DNA of 64,000 nucleotides from positions 93,872-157,871 of the forward strand of contig NZ_UFQB01000014.1 of NCBI RefSeq assembly GCF_900496965.1. The letters are read 5' to 3'. Numbering within the stretch: position 1 is the stretch's first letter; every line of letters begins with the position of its first letter. This stretch comes from Achromobacter agilis. GTDB taxonomy: Bacteria; Pseudomonadota; Gammaproteobacteria; Burkholderiales; Burkholderiaceae_B. Shown piece by piece: positions 25,820 through 33,858 of the stretch. The translations under genes and the position numbers were made by a program. Below the pieces are notes generated by a model. That model was not told where the DNA came from and searched no databases. It was given only the letters and a program-made list of their open reading frames with translations.

Positions 25820-27112
25820 ATGACCATCTCCCAGCAAGCCTTCCTGCGCGACGCCATGCGGCGCCTGAACCTGACGCGTGACGTTTTCGCCACCCGCATC
25901 GGCGTCAAGCGCCGGGCATTGGATACCTGGCTGCTGCCCGAGGGGTCGCAGGAGTTCCGGGCGATGCCGGAAGTGGTGCAGCGCTTCGTCAGCGAAATCG
26001 TGCAGAACGGCGTTTTGCTGGAAAAATATACGCAAAGCGTACAAGAAGGCCCGCTGCGTGACCGCATTGCCGTAGAAGGCAAGCATCAACTGCTGTCGGT
26101 GGACCAGTTCACCCGCGAGTCCGTCGAGGACCTGTTCCGCGTGGCCGACATGATGCAGCCGATCGCGCGCCGCCAGAAAGTCTCGCGTGTGCTGGAAGGC
26201 GCCGTGCTGGGCAACCTGTTTTTCGAGGCCAGCACGCGTACCCGAGTGAGCTTCGGTTCTGCATTCTGCCGCCTGGGCGGCTCGGTGTGCGACACCACGG
26301 GCTTCACGTTTTCGTCCATGGCCAAGGGCGAATCCATCTACGACACCAGCCGCGTCATGAGTGGCTACGTGGATGCCATGGTCATCCGCCATCCGGACCA
26401 GGGCTCGGTTGCCGAGTTCGCCCGCGCCACCAACATCCCTGTGGTCAACGGTGGAGACGGCCCTGGCGAACACCCCAGCCAGGCCTTGCTGGACCTGTAC
26501 ACGATCCTCACCGAGTTCTCGCGCCTGGGCAAGCTGCTGGATGGCGCCCACATCGCCATGGTCGGCGACCTGAAGTACGGCCGCACGGTGCATTCGCTCA
26601 TCAAGCTGATGGCGCTGTACAAGAACGTGAAGTTCTCGTTGGTGTCGCCCAAGGGCCTGGAGATGCCGTCCTACATCATCGAGCAGGCCAGCCGCAACGG
26701 TAACGTGATCGAGCAGAAGAGTTCGCTGGCCGAAGGGCTGGCCGGCGCGGACGTGATCTACGCGACGCGCGTGCAGAAAGAGCGCTTCGCCAACGAAGAG
26801 AACGAGGGCTACACGCCGGACTTTCAGATCAATCGCGCCATCATCGACGCCTACTGCAGCCCCGAGACCATCGTGATGCATCCGCTGCCGCGCGACAGCC
26901 GCCCCGGCGCGAACGACCTGAGCGTCGACCTGAACCACGATCCGCGTCTGGCGATCTTCCGCCAGACGGACAATGGCATTCCCATCCGCATGGCGATCTT
27001 CGCGGTGCTGCTGGGCGTGGAAGGGTTGGTCCAGCATTCGTTGCGCGACGTGACGTGGCAGCATCCGTCCCATGTCGGACCGGACGATTCGACCTTCCAC
27101 GGCCTGGATTGA
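25820..27112 (+). CDS. pyrB: Aspartate carbamoyltransferase, long form with N-terminal HTH-like domain
   Basis: The 430-residue enzyme makes N-carbamoyl-L-aspartate in pyrimidine synthesis. Catalytic motifs are STRTRVSF (carbamoyl phosphate), EHPSQALLDLYT and MHPLPRD. Compared with the usual 310 residues it has about 85 extra N-terminal residues containing LTRDVFATRIGVKRRALDTW, which looks like a helix-turn-helix, and a longer C-terminal part. Long forms of this type are known from Bordetella and some other proteobacteria. No pyrI, pyrC or other pyrimidine gene is adjacent. The ATG at 25820 follows GGGG and is preferred over an upstream TTG. Confidence 0.93.
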   Translation: MTISQQAFLRDAMRRLNLTRDVFATRIGVKRRALDTWLLPEGSQEFRAMPEVVQRFVSEIVQNGVLLEKYTQSVQEGPLRDRIAVEGKHQLLSVDQFTRESVEDLFRVADMMQPIARRQKVSRVLEGAVLGNLFFEASTRTRVSFGSAFCRLGGSVCDTTGFTFSSMAKGESIYDTSRVMSGYVDAMVIRHPDQGSVAEFARATNIPVVNGGDGPGEHPSQALLDLYTILTEFSRLGKLLDGAHIAMVGDLKYGRTVHSLIKLMALYKNVKFSLVSPKGLEMPSYIIEQASRNGNVIEQKSSLAEGLAGADVIYATRVQKERFANEENEGYTPDFQINRAIIDAYCSPETIVMHPLPRDSRPGANDLSVDLNHDPRLAIFRQTDNGIPIRMAIFAVLLGVEGLVQHSLRDVTWQHPSHVGPDDSTFHGLD

Positions 27113-27133
27113 ACGCTGCATCGGGCCGAATAC

Positions 27134-27175
27134 CCCCTGCCGCGGCGCCGCCTGGCCCGCCTGGGCAGGGGTTTT
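27134..27175 (+). terminator. Probable terminator of pyrB
   Basis: CCCCTGC (27134-27140) and GCAGGGG (27165-27171) enclose a GC-rich loop with internal pairing and precede TTTT. Confidence 0.55.
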
Positions 27176-27259
27176 CAAGCATAATCCGCGCTAGCTTTTC
27201 CTGTCGCTTGTCGCGTGTCGTTTTCTCGACGCGCCCTGGAGCCTTCGGGCGGATTATCT

Positions 27260-28696
27260 ATGTCTTCAAGCAGTCTTGGCATCCCGTCTTCTCCTGACCG
27301 GTCCGATGATGCGCCCGGCCTGGCGTGCTACCTGAGCGCGTCCAACGAGCAGGCCTGGGAAGCGGTCTACCAGTCTGTCGACGCCTATACCCGCGGCCAG
27401 GTCGCGGCGGTGGTGGCCGATAGCGTGTCGCAATTGGTGGATATGTTCTATTCCGTCTTGCTGGCCGATGCCGAGGCGGGGCCGCGCCTGTCGCACGAAA
27501 TCGTGGCCACCCGGCTGCACAGCGGCATGACCCGCTGGCTCAAGGGGCTGCTGTGCGTGCGCGATCAGGGCGACATCAGCGCTCTGATGTCCACCCAGAA
27601 AAAAGTGGGCGAGGTACATGCCCGCGTCCATATCCCCATGCACCTGGTGATGGCCGGCGCCCGCATCCTGAAGAACGAGATCGCCCAGCGCCTGCGCGCC
27701 AGCGACCTGGACGGCATGGCCGCCTCCGTCGCCACGCAGTACGTATGCAATCTGTTCGATCTGGCCGTCGAGCAGATGAGCCGCGCGTTCATGCGCGACA
27801 TCAGCCGCGGCGCCCGCAACGACGAAGCCTACCGGCTCTTTGCCCTTGGGCAGAACATTTCCACCGAACGCGAGCGGCAGCGCGCGGCGTTGCTGGAATG
27901 GAGCCAGGCCGTGCTGATCGGCCTGCATTACCGCGCGCCAGGGCAGGCCTTGCCGCGCCTGGCGGCGTCCGAGTTCGGCCTGTGGCTGCAGCACAAGGGC
28001 GGCGCGATGTTCGAAAGCGCGCCGGCCCTGCAGCAGATCACCGAAGCGGTCGCGCGGCTGGACCAGGATGTGTTGCCCCGGCTGATGCGGGACGAAACGC
28101 CGGGCCAGGCGTCCTCCATGCCCGACCACGTGCGCGAATTGCAGGAGCTGGTGGCGCGCATCAAGCATCTGCTCAATGGCCTGTTCGACATGGTGGCCGA
28201 GATCGAGAGCGGCAGCGACCCGCTGACCAACGTGCTGAACCGCCGGTTCCTGCCGTCGGTGATCGGCCGCGAGATTTCCATTGCGCGCCGGCAGCGCAGC
28301 GAGTTTTCCGTGGTGCTGCTGGACATCGACCATTTCAAGGCCGTCAACGACGAACACGGCCACGCCGGCGGCGACCAGGTGCTGCGCCAGTTCGCGGAGG
28401 TGCTGCACCAGTCGTGCCGGTCGAGCGATTTCGTGTTCCGTTATGGCGGAGAGGAGTTCCTGGTGGTGCTGGTGGACGCCGGGCGGGAAGCGGCGCTGGC
28501 CGCGGCGGAGAAGCTGGGCGCCGAGATCCGCCGCCACCTGTTCACCGTTGCCGAGGCCGGCCCGCTGCACATCACGGCCAGCATCGGTGTCGCGACGTTC
28601 GACGGCCACCCGGACTACGCCTATCTCATCGACCGTGCCGACAAGGCGCTCTACCGGGCCAAGCAAGCGGGCCGGGACCGCTGCGAGACCGCATAG
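27260..28696 (+). CDS. Globin-coupled diguanylate cyclase (BpeGReg/DosC type)
   Basis: The 478-residue protein has an N-terminal globin-coupled sensor domain (about 25-185) with a candidate heme-ligating histidine H120 in VGEVHARVHIP and a candidate distal tyrosine Y64 (MFYSVLL). A linking domain and a C-terminal GGDEF domain follow, with active-site YGGEEF and an inhibitory I-site RSSD five residues before it. By analogy with BpeGReg, oxygen bound to heme would raise synthesis of cyclic di-GMP and so biofilm formation. The N-terminus is about 20 residues longer than I expect, so the start may be further in. It is followed by its own terminator. Confidence 0.88.
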   Translation: MSSSSLGIPSSPDRSDDAPGLACYLSASNEQAWEAVYQSVDAYTRGQVAAVVADSVSQLVDMFYSVLLADAEAGPRLSHEIVATRLHSGMTRWLKGLLCVRDQGDISALMSTQKKVGEVHARVHIPMHLVMAGARILKNEIAQRLRASDLDGMAASVATQYVCNLFDLAVEQMSRAFMRDISRGARNDEAYRLFALGQNISTERERQRAALLEWSQAVLIGLHYRAPGQALPRLAASEFGLWLQHKGGAMFESAPALQQITEAVARLDQDVLPRLMRDETPGQASSMPDHVRELQELVARIKHLLNGLFDMVAEIESGSDPLTNVLNRRFLPSVIGREISIARRQRSEFSVVLLDIDHFKAVNDEHGHAGGDQVLRQFAEVLHQSCRSSDFVFRYGGEEFLVVLVDAGREAALAAAEKLGAEIRRHLFTVAEAGPLHITASIGVATFDGHPDYAYLIDRADKALYRAKQAGRDRCETA

Positions 28697-28720
28697 AAAA
28701 CGCCCCCGAGGGGGCGTTTT
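28697..28720 (+). terminator. Terminator of the diguanylate cyclase gene
   Basis: AAAACGCCCC (28697-28706) pairs with GGGGCGTTTT (28711-28720). The symmetric A/T ends mean it can also serve rdgC on the opposite strand. Confidence 0.85.
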
Positions 28721-28764
28721 CATTGGGCTGGACGGGGCAGGGCGCATGCCTTGCCGCCAGGGCC

Positions 28765-29664
28765 TTACACCTTCTTTTCGCCGCCCAGCGCGTCGACCAG
28801 CTCGGCCATCATTTTGGCCACTTCGCCCGTCATCAGCATCATGTCGGAATCGAACTTCTCGTCGTCGTTGGCTGCCACGCCTTCGTTGCCTTCCTTCAGC
28901 ACGTCCAGGGGCGCCACGCGCTTGATGTCCAGGCCTTCGGTCAGCACGAACGAAATGCGGTCGGCCCAGGTCATGGCCAGGCGGGTGCACTGCTTGCCGG
29001 ACTGGATGTGGCGGCGCACGTCGTCGGCGTCGATGGAATGCTTGACGTAGCGGATGGCCGCGCCGCTTTCTCCCGAGGAACGCAGTTCGGTGTCCTGGTC
29101 GATGGAAAAGTTGACGGGGGCTTCGTCTTCGGCCAGCCAGCCGGTCATCGCCGACGCGGGCGATTGCGCCACGTACAGGTTCTCGAGGGGGAAGGGGTCG
29201 ATGCACTTGGCCAGCAGACCGATGACTTCGTCGGCCTTGGCCGAGGCGGCGGCATCGACGACGAGCCAGTGGTTCTGCGTGTCGATCCACACCCGGGTGT
29301 CGCGGTACACGCTGAAGGCGCGCGGCAGGAGCTCGTCCGTGACGCGTTCCTTGATTTCCTTCATCTGCTTGCGGCCCGGCTTGTAGCCTTGCTGCTCTTC
29401 GATCTCCTGGGCGCGCGCCTTGGCGACCTGGTTCACGACGGTGCCCGGCAGGAGCTTCTTTTCAGCGCGCAGGCTGAGCAGGATCTGGCCATTGATCACA
29501 TGGGCCAGTCCGCCGTTTTCACGCGGCGGAACCCAGCCCAGGCTTTGCATTTCCAGGTTGTTGCCGGCTTGGTAGGCATGCCGCGCCAGCGTTTCTTCAA
29601 GCTGGTCGCCGATCAGCGTCCACGGCGAGGAGAGGCGATAAATCTTGAGATTCTTGAACCACAT
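28765..29664 (-). CDS. rdgC: Recombination-associated protein RdgC
   Basis: The 299-residue product begins [17 protein letters not shown] and carries [20 protein letters not shown] and [17 protein letters not shown], all RdgC hallmarks. RdgC forms a ring around double-stranded DNA and limits RecA loading; in Neisseria a homologue affects pilin variation. It is 5 kb from recA. It converges with the diguanylate cyclase gene and probably stands alone. Confidence 0.95.
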   Translation of the reverse strand: MWFKNLKIYRLSSPWTLIGDQLEETLARHAYQAGNNLEMQSLGWVPPRENGGLAHVINGQILLSLRAEKKLLPGTVVNQVAKARAQEIEEQQGYKPGRKQMKEIKERVTDELLPRAFSVYRDTRVWIDTQNHWLVVDAAASAKADEVIGLLAKCIDPFPLENLYVAQSPASAMTGWLAEDEAPVNFSIDQDTELRSSGESGAAIRYVKHSIDADDVRRHIQSGKQCTRLAMTWADRISFVLTEGLDIKRVAPLDVLKEGNEGVAANDDEKFDSDMMLMTGEVAKMMAELVDALGGEKKV

Positions 29665-29814
29665 GAGCGTCGGCCAAAAGGGGAGATTCTATACGACGCG
29701 GGCACATTGCCGAAGTGCGGCAATACGACAGCGGGCTGCGACACCTTCTGTCACTGACATCGGCCGGCCTATGCGCTAATGTCCGCGGCAGCAATGTCGA
29801 ATTGGAGATAACAA

Positions 29815-30024
29815 ATGAAGATCATTGGCGTCATCCTGATCGTCCTGGGCATCGCCGCCCTGGCCTACAAAGGCTTCAACTACAAATCCGAGGAGACCGT
29901 GCTGCAGATCGGATCGGTGAAGGCCACCGCCGAAACCGAGAAGTCGGTGGCGATCCCGGCCTGGGCCGGCATCGCGGCCATCGTGGCGGGCGTGGTTGCG
30001 ATCGGCGTGGGCATGCGCCGCTGA
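29815..30024 (+). CDS. DUF3185 family small membrane protein
   Basis: The 69-residue product has two membrane segments, MKIIGVILIVLGIAALAYKG at the N-terminus and IPAWAGIAAIVAGVVAIGVG at the C-terminus, with a short soluble loop between, matching DUF3185. The function is unknown. A purine-rich GGAGAT site precedes the ATG, and a hairpin with TTTT follows its stop. Confidence 0.85.
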   Translation: MKIIGVILIVLGIAALAYKGFNYKSEETVLQIGSVKATAETEKSVAIPAWAGIAAIVAGVVAIGVGMRR

Positions 30025-30060
30025 TTGCAGCGAAGCGCCGGGGCCGCTGGCCGGCCGATG

Positions 30061-30090
30061 AATGGCGACTGCGTTGCGGTCGCCATTTTG
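30061..30090 (+). terminator. Terminator of the DUF3185 gene
   Basis: AATGGCGAC (30061-30069) pairs with GTCGCCATT (30079-30087) and runs into a short T-run. Confidence 0.7.
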
Positions 30091-30103
30091 CGTCCGGGGT
30101 CCG

Positions 30104-30141
30104 AAAAAAAAAAGCGGCCCGGCTCAATAAAGGCCGGGCCG
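30104..30141 (-). terminator. Minus-strand terminator with no obvious gene upstream
   Basis: On the minus strand a 9-bp stem (30141-30133 with 30123-30115) is followed by ten T residues (30113-30104). The nearest annotated minus-strand gene ends at 30507 and has its own terminator, so this one may end an unannotated small RNA. Confidence 0.75.
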
Positions 30142-30358
30142 GTACGGGAGCACACAATACCGCGTCATAAAAGGCTCGCGGGGAACGCGGTATCGGTGTC
30201 AGAACACTGGCCCTGCAATCTTCCGACAGGGGGATCAATCGTCGGCTGATCTGGCGCAAGACCGTAATCTGAGCGCTCAGTCTAATGTCGGCGGTCTGAC
30301 ATGGTCCTGAATCGGCGAAATACGTCGAATCTGCCATCCGCGCACCGTCAATCTCCTC

Positions 30359-30426
30359 GGCCGCCAAGGCGGGACAGCCGCCCTTGGGGGGGCAGCAAGC
30401 GTGCGCAGCACGCGCAGCGTGGGGGG
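30359..30426 (+). repeat. GC-rich intergenic repeat, copy 4 (divergent)
   Basis: CCGCCAAGGCGGGACAGCC and GCCCTTGGGGGGGCAGCAAGC are recognisable, but the distal arm is GCGCAGCACGCGCAGCGTGG, another variant. Confidence 0.6.
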
Positions 30427-30433
30427 CTCACAT

Positions 30434-30459
30434 AAAAAAAAAGCTCCATAAGGAGCTTT
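30434..30459 (-). terminator. Terminator of the MHS transporter gene
   Basis: On the minus strand AAAGCTCC/GGAGCTTT (30459-30452 with 30447-30440) has a four-base loop and is followed by T residues at 30442-30433. Confidence 0.88.
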
Positions 30460-30506
30460 GAAGGGCCGGGCGGGCGCAGCAGTCCCGTCCGGCGGGGGAT
30501 GGACGT

Positions 30507-32183
30507 TCAGGCGTTGATGTCGTTGTCCTTGGTTTCACGCACGAACAGCGTGCCGATGACGAGAGTCATGACCGCGATGATGATCGGATACCACAAGCCG
30601 TCGTAGATGTTGCCGGTTGCGGCAACCACCGCGAAGGCCACCGGGGGCAGGAAGCCGCCGAACCAACCGTTGCCGATGTGGTAGGGCAGGCTCATCGACG
30701 TGTAGCGGATGCGCGTCGGGAACATTTCCACCAGCATGGCGGCGATCGGGCCGTACACCATGGTGACGTAGATGACCAGGATGGTCAGCAGCGCGACGAC
30801 CATGACGTTGTTGGTCTGCGCCGGATCGGCCTTGGCGGGATAGCCGTGGCTGCGGATCGCGCTGGTCAGCGACTTGTCCAGTTCCGCGACCTTGGCCTTG
30901 AAATCGGCCGCCGGCATCGTCTTGCCGTCGAACGAGGCGAACTCGTCATTGCCGATCTTGACCTTGGCGACCGAGCCTGCCGGCGCGGCTTCGTTCTTGT
31001 AGTTCACCGAGTTGCGGGCCATGAACGACTTGACCACGTCGCAGGAGCTGGTGAACGACGAAGTGCCCACGGGGTTGAACTGGAACGAGCAGGTGGCCGG
31101 ATCGGCGATCACGGTGACCGGCGCCGAGGCCTGCGCCTTTTCCAGCGCGGGGTTGGCAAAGTGCGTGAGACCTTGGAAGATCGGGAAGTAGGTGACCGCG
31201 GCGATCAGGCAGCCCGCCATAATGATGGGCTTGCGGCCGATCCTGTCCGACAGCGCGCCGAAGATCACGAAGAACGGCGTGCCGATCAGCAGCGCGACCG
31301 CGATCATGATGTTGGCGGTGTTCGCGTCGACCTTCAGGGTCTGCGTCAGGAAGAACAGGGCGTAGAACTGGCCGGTGTACCAGACCACGGCCTGGCCGGC
31401 AGTCAGGCCCAGCAAGGCCAGGATCACGACCTTCAGGTTTTTCCATTGGCCGAAGGATTCGGTGATCGGCGCCTTGGAGCCCTTGCCTTCTTCCTTCATG
31501 CGCTTGAAGGTCGGCGATTCGCTCAGTTGCAGGCGGATCCACACCGAGATGCCCAGCAGGACGACCGAGATCAGGAACGGAATGCGCCAGCCCCAGGCCT
31601 TGAAGTCGTCTTCGCCCATGAACGTGCGGATGCCGAGGATGACCAGCAGCGACAGGAACAGGCCCAGCGTTGCGGTGGTCTGGATCCAGGACGTGTAGAA
31701 ACCGCGGCGGCCATGCGGCGCGTGCTCGGCGACGTAGGTCGCGGCGCCGCCGTATTCGCCGCCCAGCGCCAGCCCTTGCAGCAGGCGCAGGCCGATCAGG
31801 ATGGCCGGCGCCGCCAGGCCGATGCTGGCATAGCTGGGCAAGACCCCGACGAGGAAGGTCGACAGGCCCATGATCACGATCGTGACCAGGAAGGTGTACT
31901 TGCGTCCGACGAGGTCGCCCAGGCGGCCGAACACCAGCGCGCCGAAGGGCCGCACCGCGAAACCGGCCGCGAAGGCCAGCAGCGCGAAGATGAAGCCCGC
32001 GGTGGGGTTCACGCCCGAGAAAAAGTGTTGCGCGATGATGGCTGCGAGCGAGCCGTAGAGATAGAAGTCGTACCACTCGAAAACCGTGCCCAGGGACGAC
32101 GCAAAGATGACGCGGCGCTCATCCTTGGTCATCGGGCGCGGACCCGCGGAGGGGCCGCGGCCTGCCATGGTTGTTGTGCTCAT
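30507..32183 (-). CDS. MHS-family MFS transporter (ProP/KgtP-like) with a large periplasmic loop
   Basis: The 558-residue product from ATG 32183 (GGAG upstream) is a metabolite:H+ symporter of the major facilitator superfamily: TVFEWYDFYLYGSLA in helix 1, GRLGDLVGRKYTF after helix 2, ALGGEYGGAATYVAEHAP, and FPTRIRYTSMSLPYHIGNG late in the protein. An insert of about 115 residues (340-455) between predicted helices 9 and 10, probably periplasmic, contains two cysteines (C365, C381). Substrates in this family are often organic acids or betaines. It lies directly downstream of a response regulator-kinase pair on the same strand, which probably controls it. Confidence 0.9.
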   Translation of the reverse strand: MSTTTMAGRGPSAGPRPMTKDERRVIFASSLGTVFEWYDFYLYGSLAAIIAQHFFSGVNPTAGFIFALLAFAAGFAVRPFGALVFGRLGDLVGRKYTFLVTIVIMGLSTFLVGVLPSYASIGLAAPAILIGLRLLQGLALGGEYGGAATYVAEHAPHGRRGFYTSWIQTTATLGLFLSLLVILGIRTFMGEDDFKAWGWRIPFLISVVLLGISVWIRLQLSESPTFKRMKEEGKGSKAPITESFGQWKNLKVVILALLGLTAGQAVVWYTGQFYALFFLTQTLKVDANTANIMIAVALLIGTPFFVIFGALSDRIGRKPIIMAGCLIAAVTYFPIFQGLTHFANPALEKAQASAPVTVIADPATCSFQFNPVGTSSFTSSCDVVKSFMARNSVNYKNEAAPAGSVAKVKIGNDEFASFDGKTMPAADFKAKVAELDKSLTSAIRSHGYPAKADPAQTNNVMVVALLTILVIYVTMVYGPIAAMLVEMFPTRIRYTSMSLPYHIGNGWFGGFLPPVAFAVVAATGNIYDGLWYPIIIAVMTLVIGTLFVRETKDNDINA

Positions 32184-32323
32184 GATGTCTCCTCGTTTTT
32201 GTTGCCGGCGGTGGTCCGCCGTGCACCGCCCTCCGCCGGCGACACCGACATCGAGAGCTATACGCAACATTGGGGGGCGAGGCTGACGAGGTTCTGACGG
32301 GATCCTTACTTGAATCTTAAAAT

Positions 32324-32370
32324 TGAAACTATATGTTTCATTCCCTAGGGGGCGCTAGGGATAGTCCTAG
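32324..32370. promoter_or_regulatory. Palindromes upstream of the transporter, candidate response-regulator sites
   Basis: TGAAAC (32324-32329) / GTTTCA (32335-32340) and CTAGG (32355-32359) / CCTAG (32366-32370) are inverted repeats, with CCCTAGGG between them, in the 183-base gap upstream of the transporter start. The position fits a TctD-like binding region; the second palindrome touches the kinase stop codon. Confidence 0.45.
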
Positions 32371-33815
32371 CTGTCCTGCAAGGAAGCTGATTCCGTGTAG
32401 AGAGGAAAAACAACACGGACGCGCATGCCGGGCAAGGACGAATGCGCGGTGGGGTGGTCGTGGATTTCGACGCTGGCCTGGTGCTTCTGCGCTATCTCGC
32501 GCACGATGGCCAGCCCCAGGCCGCTGCCATCGGACATCGTGCCCAGCACGCGGTAGAAGCGGTCGAACACGCGTTCGCGCTCATCGGGCGGGATGCCGGG
32601 GCCGGAGTCTTCCACCTCGAGTACGGCGTGCCCGCGCAGGGCCTGCACGCGCACCGTGATGTGGCCGCCGCGCGGCGTGTACCGCAGCGCGTTGTCGACC
32701 AGGTTGTTGAGGAGCTCGGCCAGCAGCAGGGGATTGCCATTGATCTCCACCGGGGCGTCCGCGCCTTCGAAGCCCAGGTCGGTGCTGAGCGACAGCGCTT
32801 GCGGCACCCAGTGCATGGCCTGCTCGTAGGCGATGGCGTTGAGGTCCGTGCGGGCCAGTCCGATGGCGCTGGGGTTCTCGGCGCGGGCCAGCAGGAGCAG
32901 TTGGTTCACGAGGCGCGTGGCGCGTTCCGAGCCGGTCACGAGCTGGCGCAGGCTGGACTGCATTTCCTCGGGGCTGGCGTCCCGCAAGGCCAGCTCGGCC
33001 TGGGTCCGCAGGCCGGCCAGCGGCGTTTTCAGCTGGTGCGCCGCGTCCGCGACGAAGCGGCGCTGCGCCTGCACGTTGGAAGAAAGCCGGTCCAGCAGAT
33101 CGTTCATCGCGGCCACCAGCGGCGCGATCTCGGACGGCGCGGCGCGCTCGTCGATGGGGGAGAGGTCGTCGGGCCGGCGCGCGCGCAGGCGCTGCTGCAG
33201 CGCGTTCAGGGGGGCGACCCCGCGCGACAGCCCGAACCACACCAGCAGCACGGCGACGGGCAGCACCACGAACTGCGGAATGATCACGCCCTTGATGATG
33301 TCGTTGGCCAGCTGGGTGCGTTTTTCGACCGTTTCGGCGGCGATCAGCAAGGCGGGTTGGGTGTTCGGCAGGTGCAGGTCGACCCAGGTGAATGCCAGCC
33401 GGACGCCGAAACCGCGCAGGGTAGCGTCCTCGTACTGCACTTCGCCGGGCTGGGGCTGGCCCACGGAGGAAGGCAGGGGCAGGGCCCGGTCGCCGCCCAG
33501 GTATTCGCCGCGGCTGCCCAGCGCCAGCCAGAAGACGCTGTCGGTTTCATCGGCGTGCAGCACGTCGCGCGCCGCGTCGGACATTTTCAGCACGGCGCGC
33601 CCGTCCTGCGCGTGGACCTGGCGGGTGAGCACGTGGAGATTGTTGGCCAGCGCGCGGTCGTAGGGCACGTTGGCGATGTTCTGCGCGACCACGTAGGTGA
33701 TGGCGACGCTCATGGGCCACAGGAGGAACAGCGGCGCCAGCATCCAGTCCAGGATCTCGCCCAGCAGAGAACGCTGCGGCGGCGCGAAGCTCGGTCCCTT
33801 GGAACCAGCTTGCAT
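32367..33815 (-). CDS. Membrane sensor histidine kinase (TctE-like)
   Basis: The 482-residue kinase has a first membrane helix (LAPLFLLWPMSVAITYVV), a periplasmic sensor domain of about 130 residues, and a second helix (FVVLPVAVLLVWFGLS). A HAMP-like linker, the phospho-acceptor box DAAHQLKTPLAGLRTQAELA and the ATP-binding boxes NLVDNALRYTPRGG, DSGPGIP and GSGLGLAIV follow. It resembles TctE and QseC. ATG 33815 is a weak choice; the frame is open back to 33896, which would overlap the regulator gene. It is coded between its regulator and the MHS transporter. Confidence 0.9.
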   Translation of the reverse strand: MQAGSKGPSFAPPQRSLLGEILDWMLAPLFLLWPMSVAITYVVAQNIANVPYDRALANNLHVLTRQVHAQDGRAVLKMSDAARDVLHADETDSVFWLALGSRGEYLGGDRALPLPSSVGQPQPGEVQYEDATLRGFGVRLAFTWVDLHLPNTQPALLIAAETVEKRTQLANDIIKGVIIPQFVVLPVAVLLVWFGLSRGVAPLNALQQRLRARRPDDLSPIDERAAPSEIAPLVAAMNDLLDRLSSNVQAQRRFVADAAHQLKTPLAGLRTQAELALRDASPEEMQSSLRQLVTGSERATRLVNQLLLLARAENPSAIGLARTDLNAIAYEQAMHWVPQALSLSTDLGFEGADAPVEINGNPLLLAELLNNLVDNALRYTPRGGHITVRVQALRGHAVLEVEDSGPGIPPDERERVFDRFYRVLGTMSDGSGLGLAIVREIAQKHQASVEIHDHPTAHSSLPGMRVRVVFPLYTESASLQDS

Positions 33816-33858
33816 GACATCCAGTGCTTCCTGATTGAGCGCTTCCGGATGCGCGGGG

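Larger units (their letters stand above)
30104..30430 (-). ncRNA. Candidate small RNA (inferred from structure only)
   Basis: Upstream of the orphan minus-strand terminator the sequence folds into ATACCGCG/CGCGGTAT (30157-30164 with 30186-30193), contains the perfect palindrome CTGAGCGCTCAG (30269-30280) and the ATGTC/GACAT inverted pair (about 30284-30301). No known RNA family (6S, tmRNA, SRP) was recognised and no strong promoter found. The 5' end is a guess. Confidence 0.3.
30025..30506. other. 482-base spacer: convergent terminators, structured region, repeat copy
   Basis: From left to right it holds the + strand terminator of the DUF3185 gene, a - strand terminator at 30104-30141, inverted repeats at 30157-30193 and 30269-30280, a repeat copy at 30359-30426 and the transporter terminator at 30434-30459. 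No convincing protein gene was found; a minus-strand frame runs straight through the terminator. Confidence 0.6.

Noticed and set aside
29876..30367. 163-codon minus-strand frame in the 30 kb spacer
   Set aside because: It reads through a strong minus-strand terminator and across the DUF3185 gene, with Arg/Pro-rich composition and no start signal.
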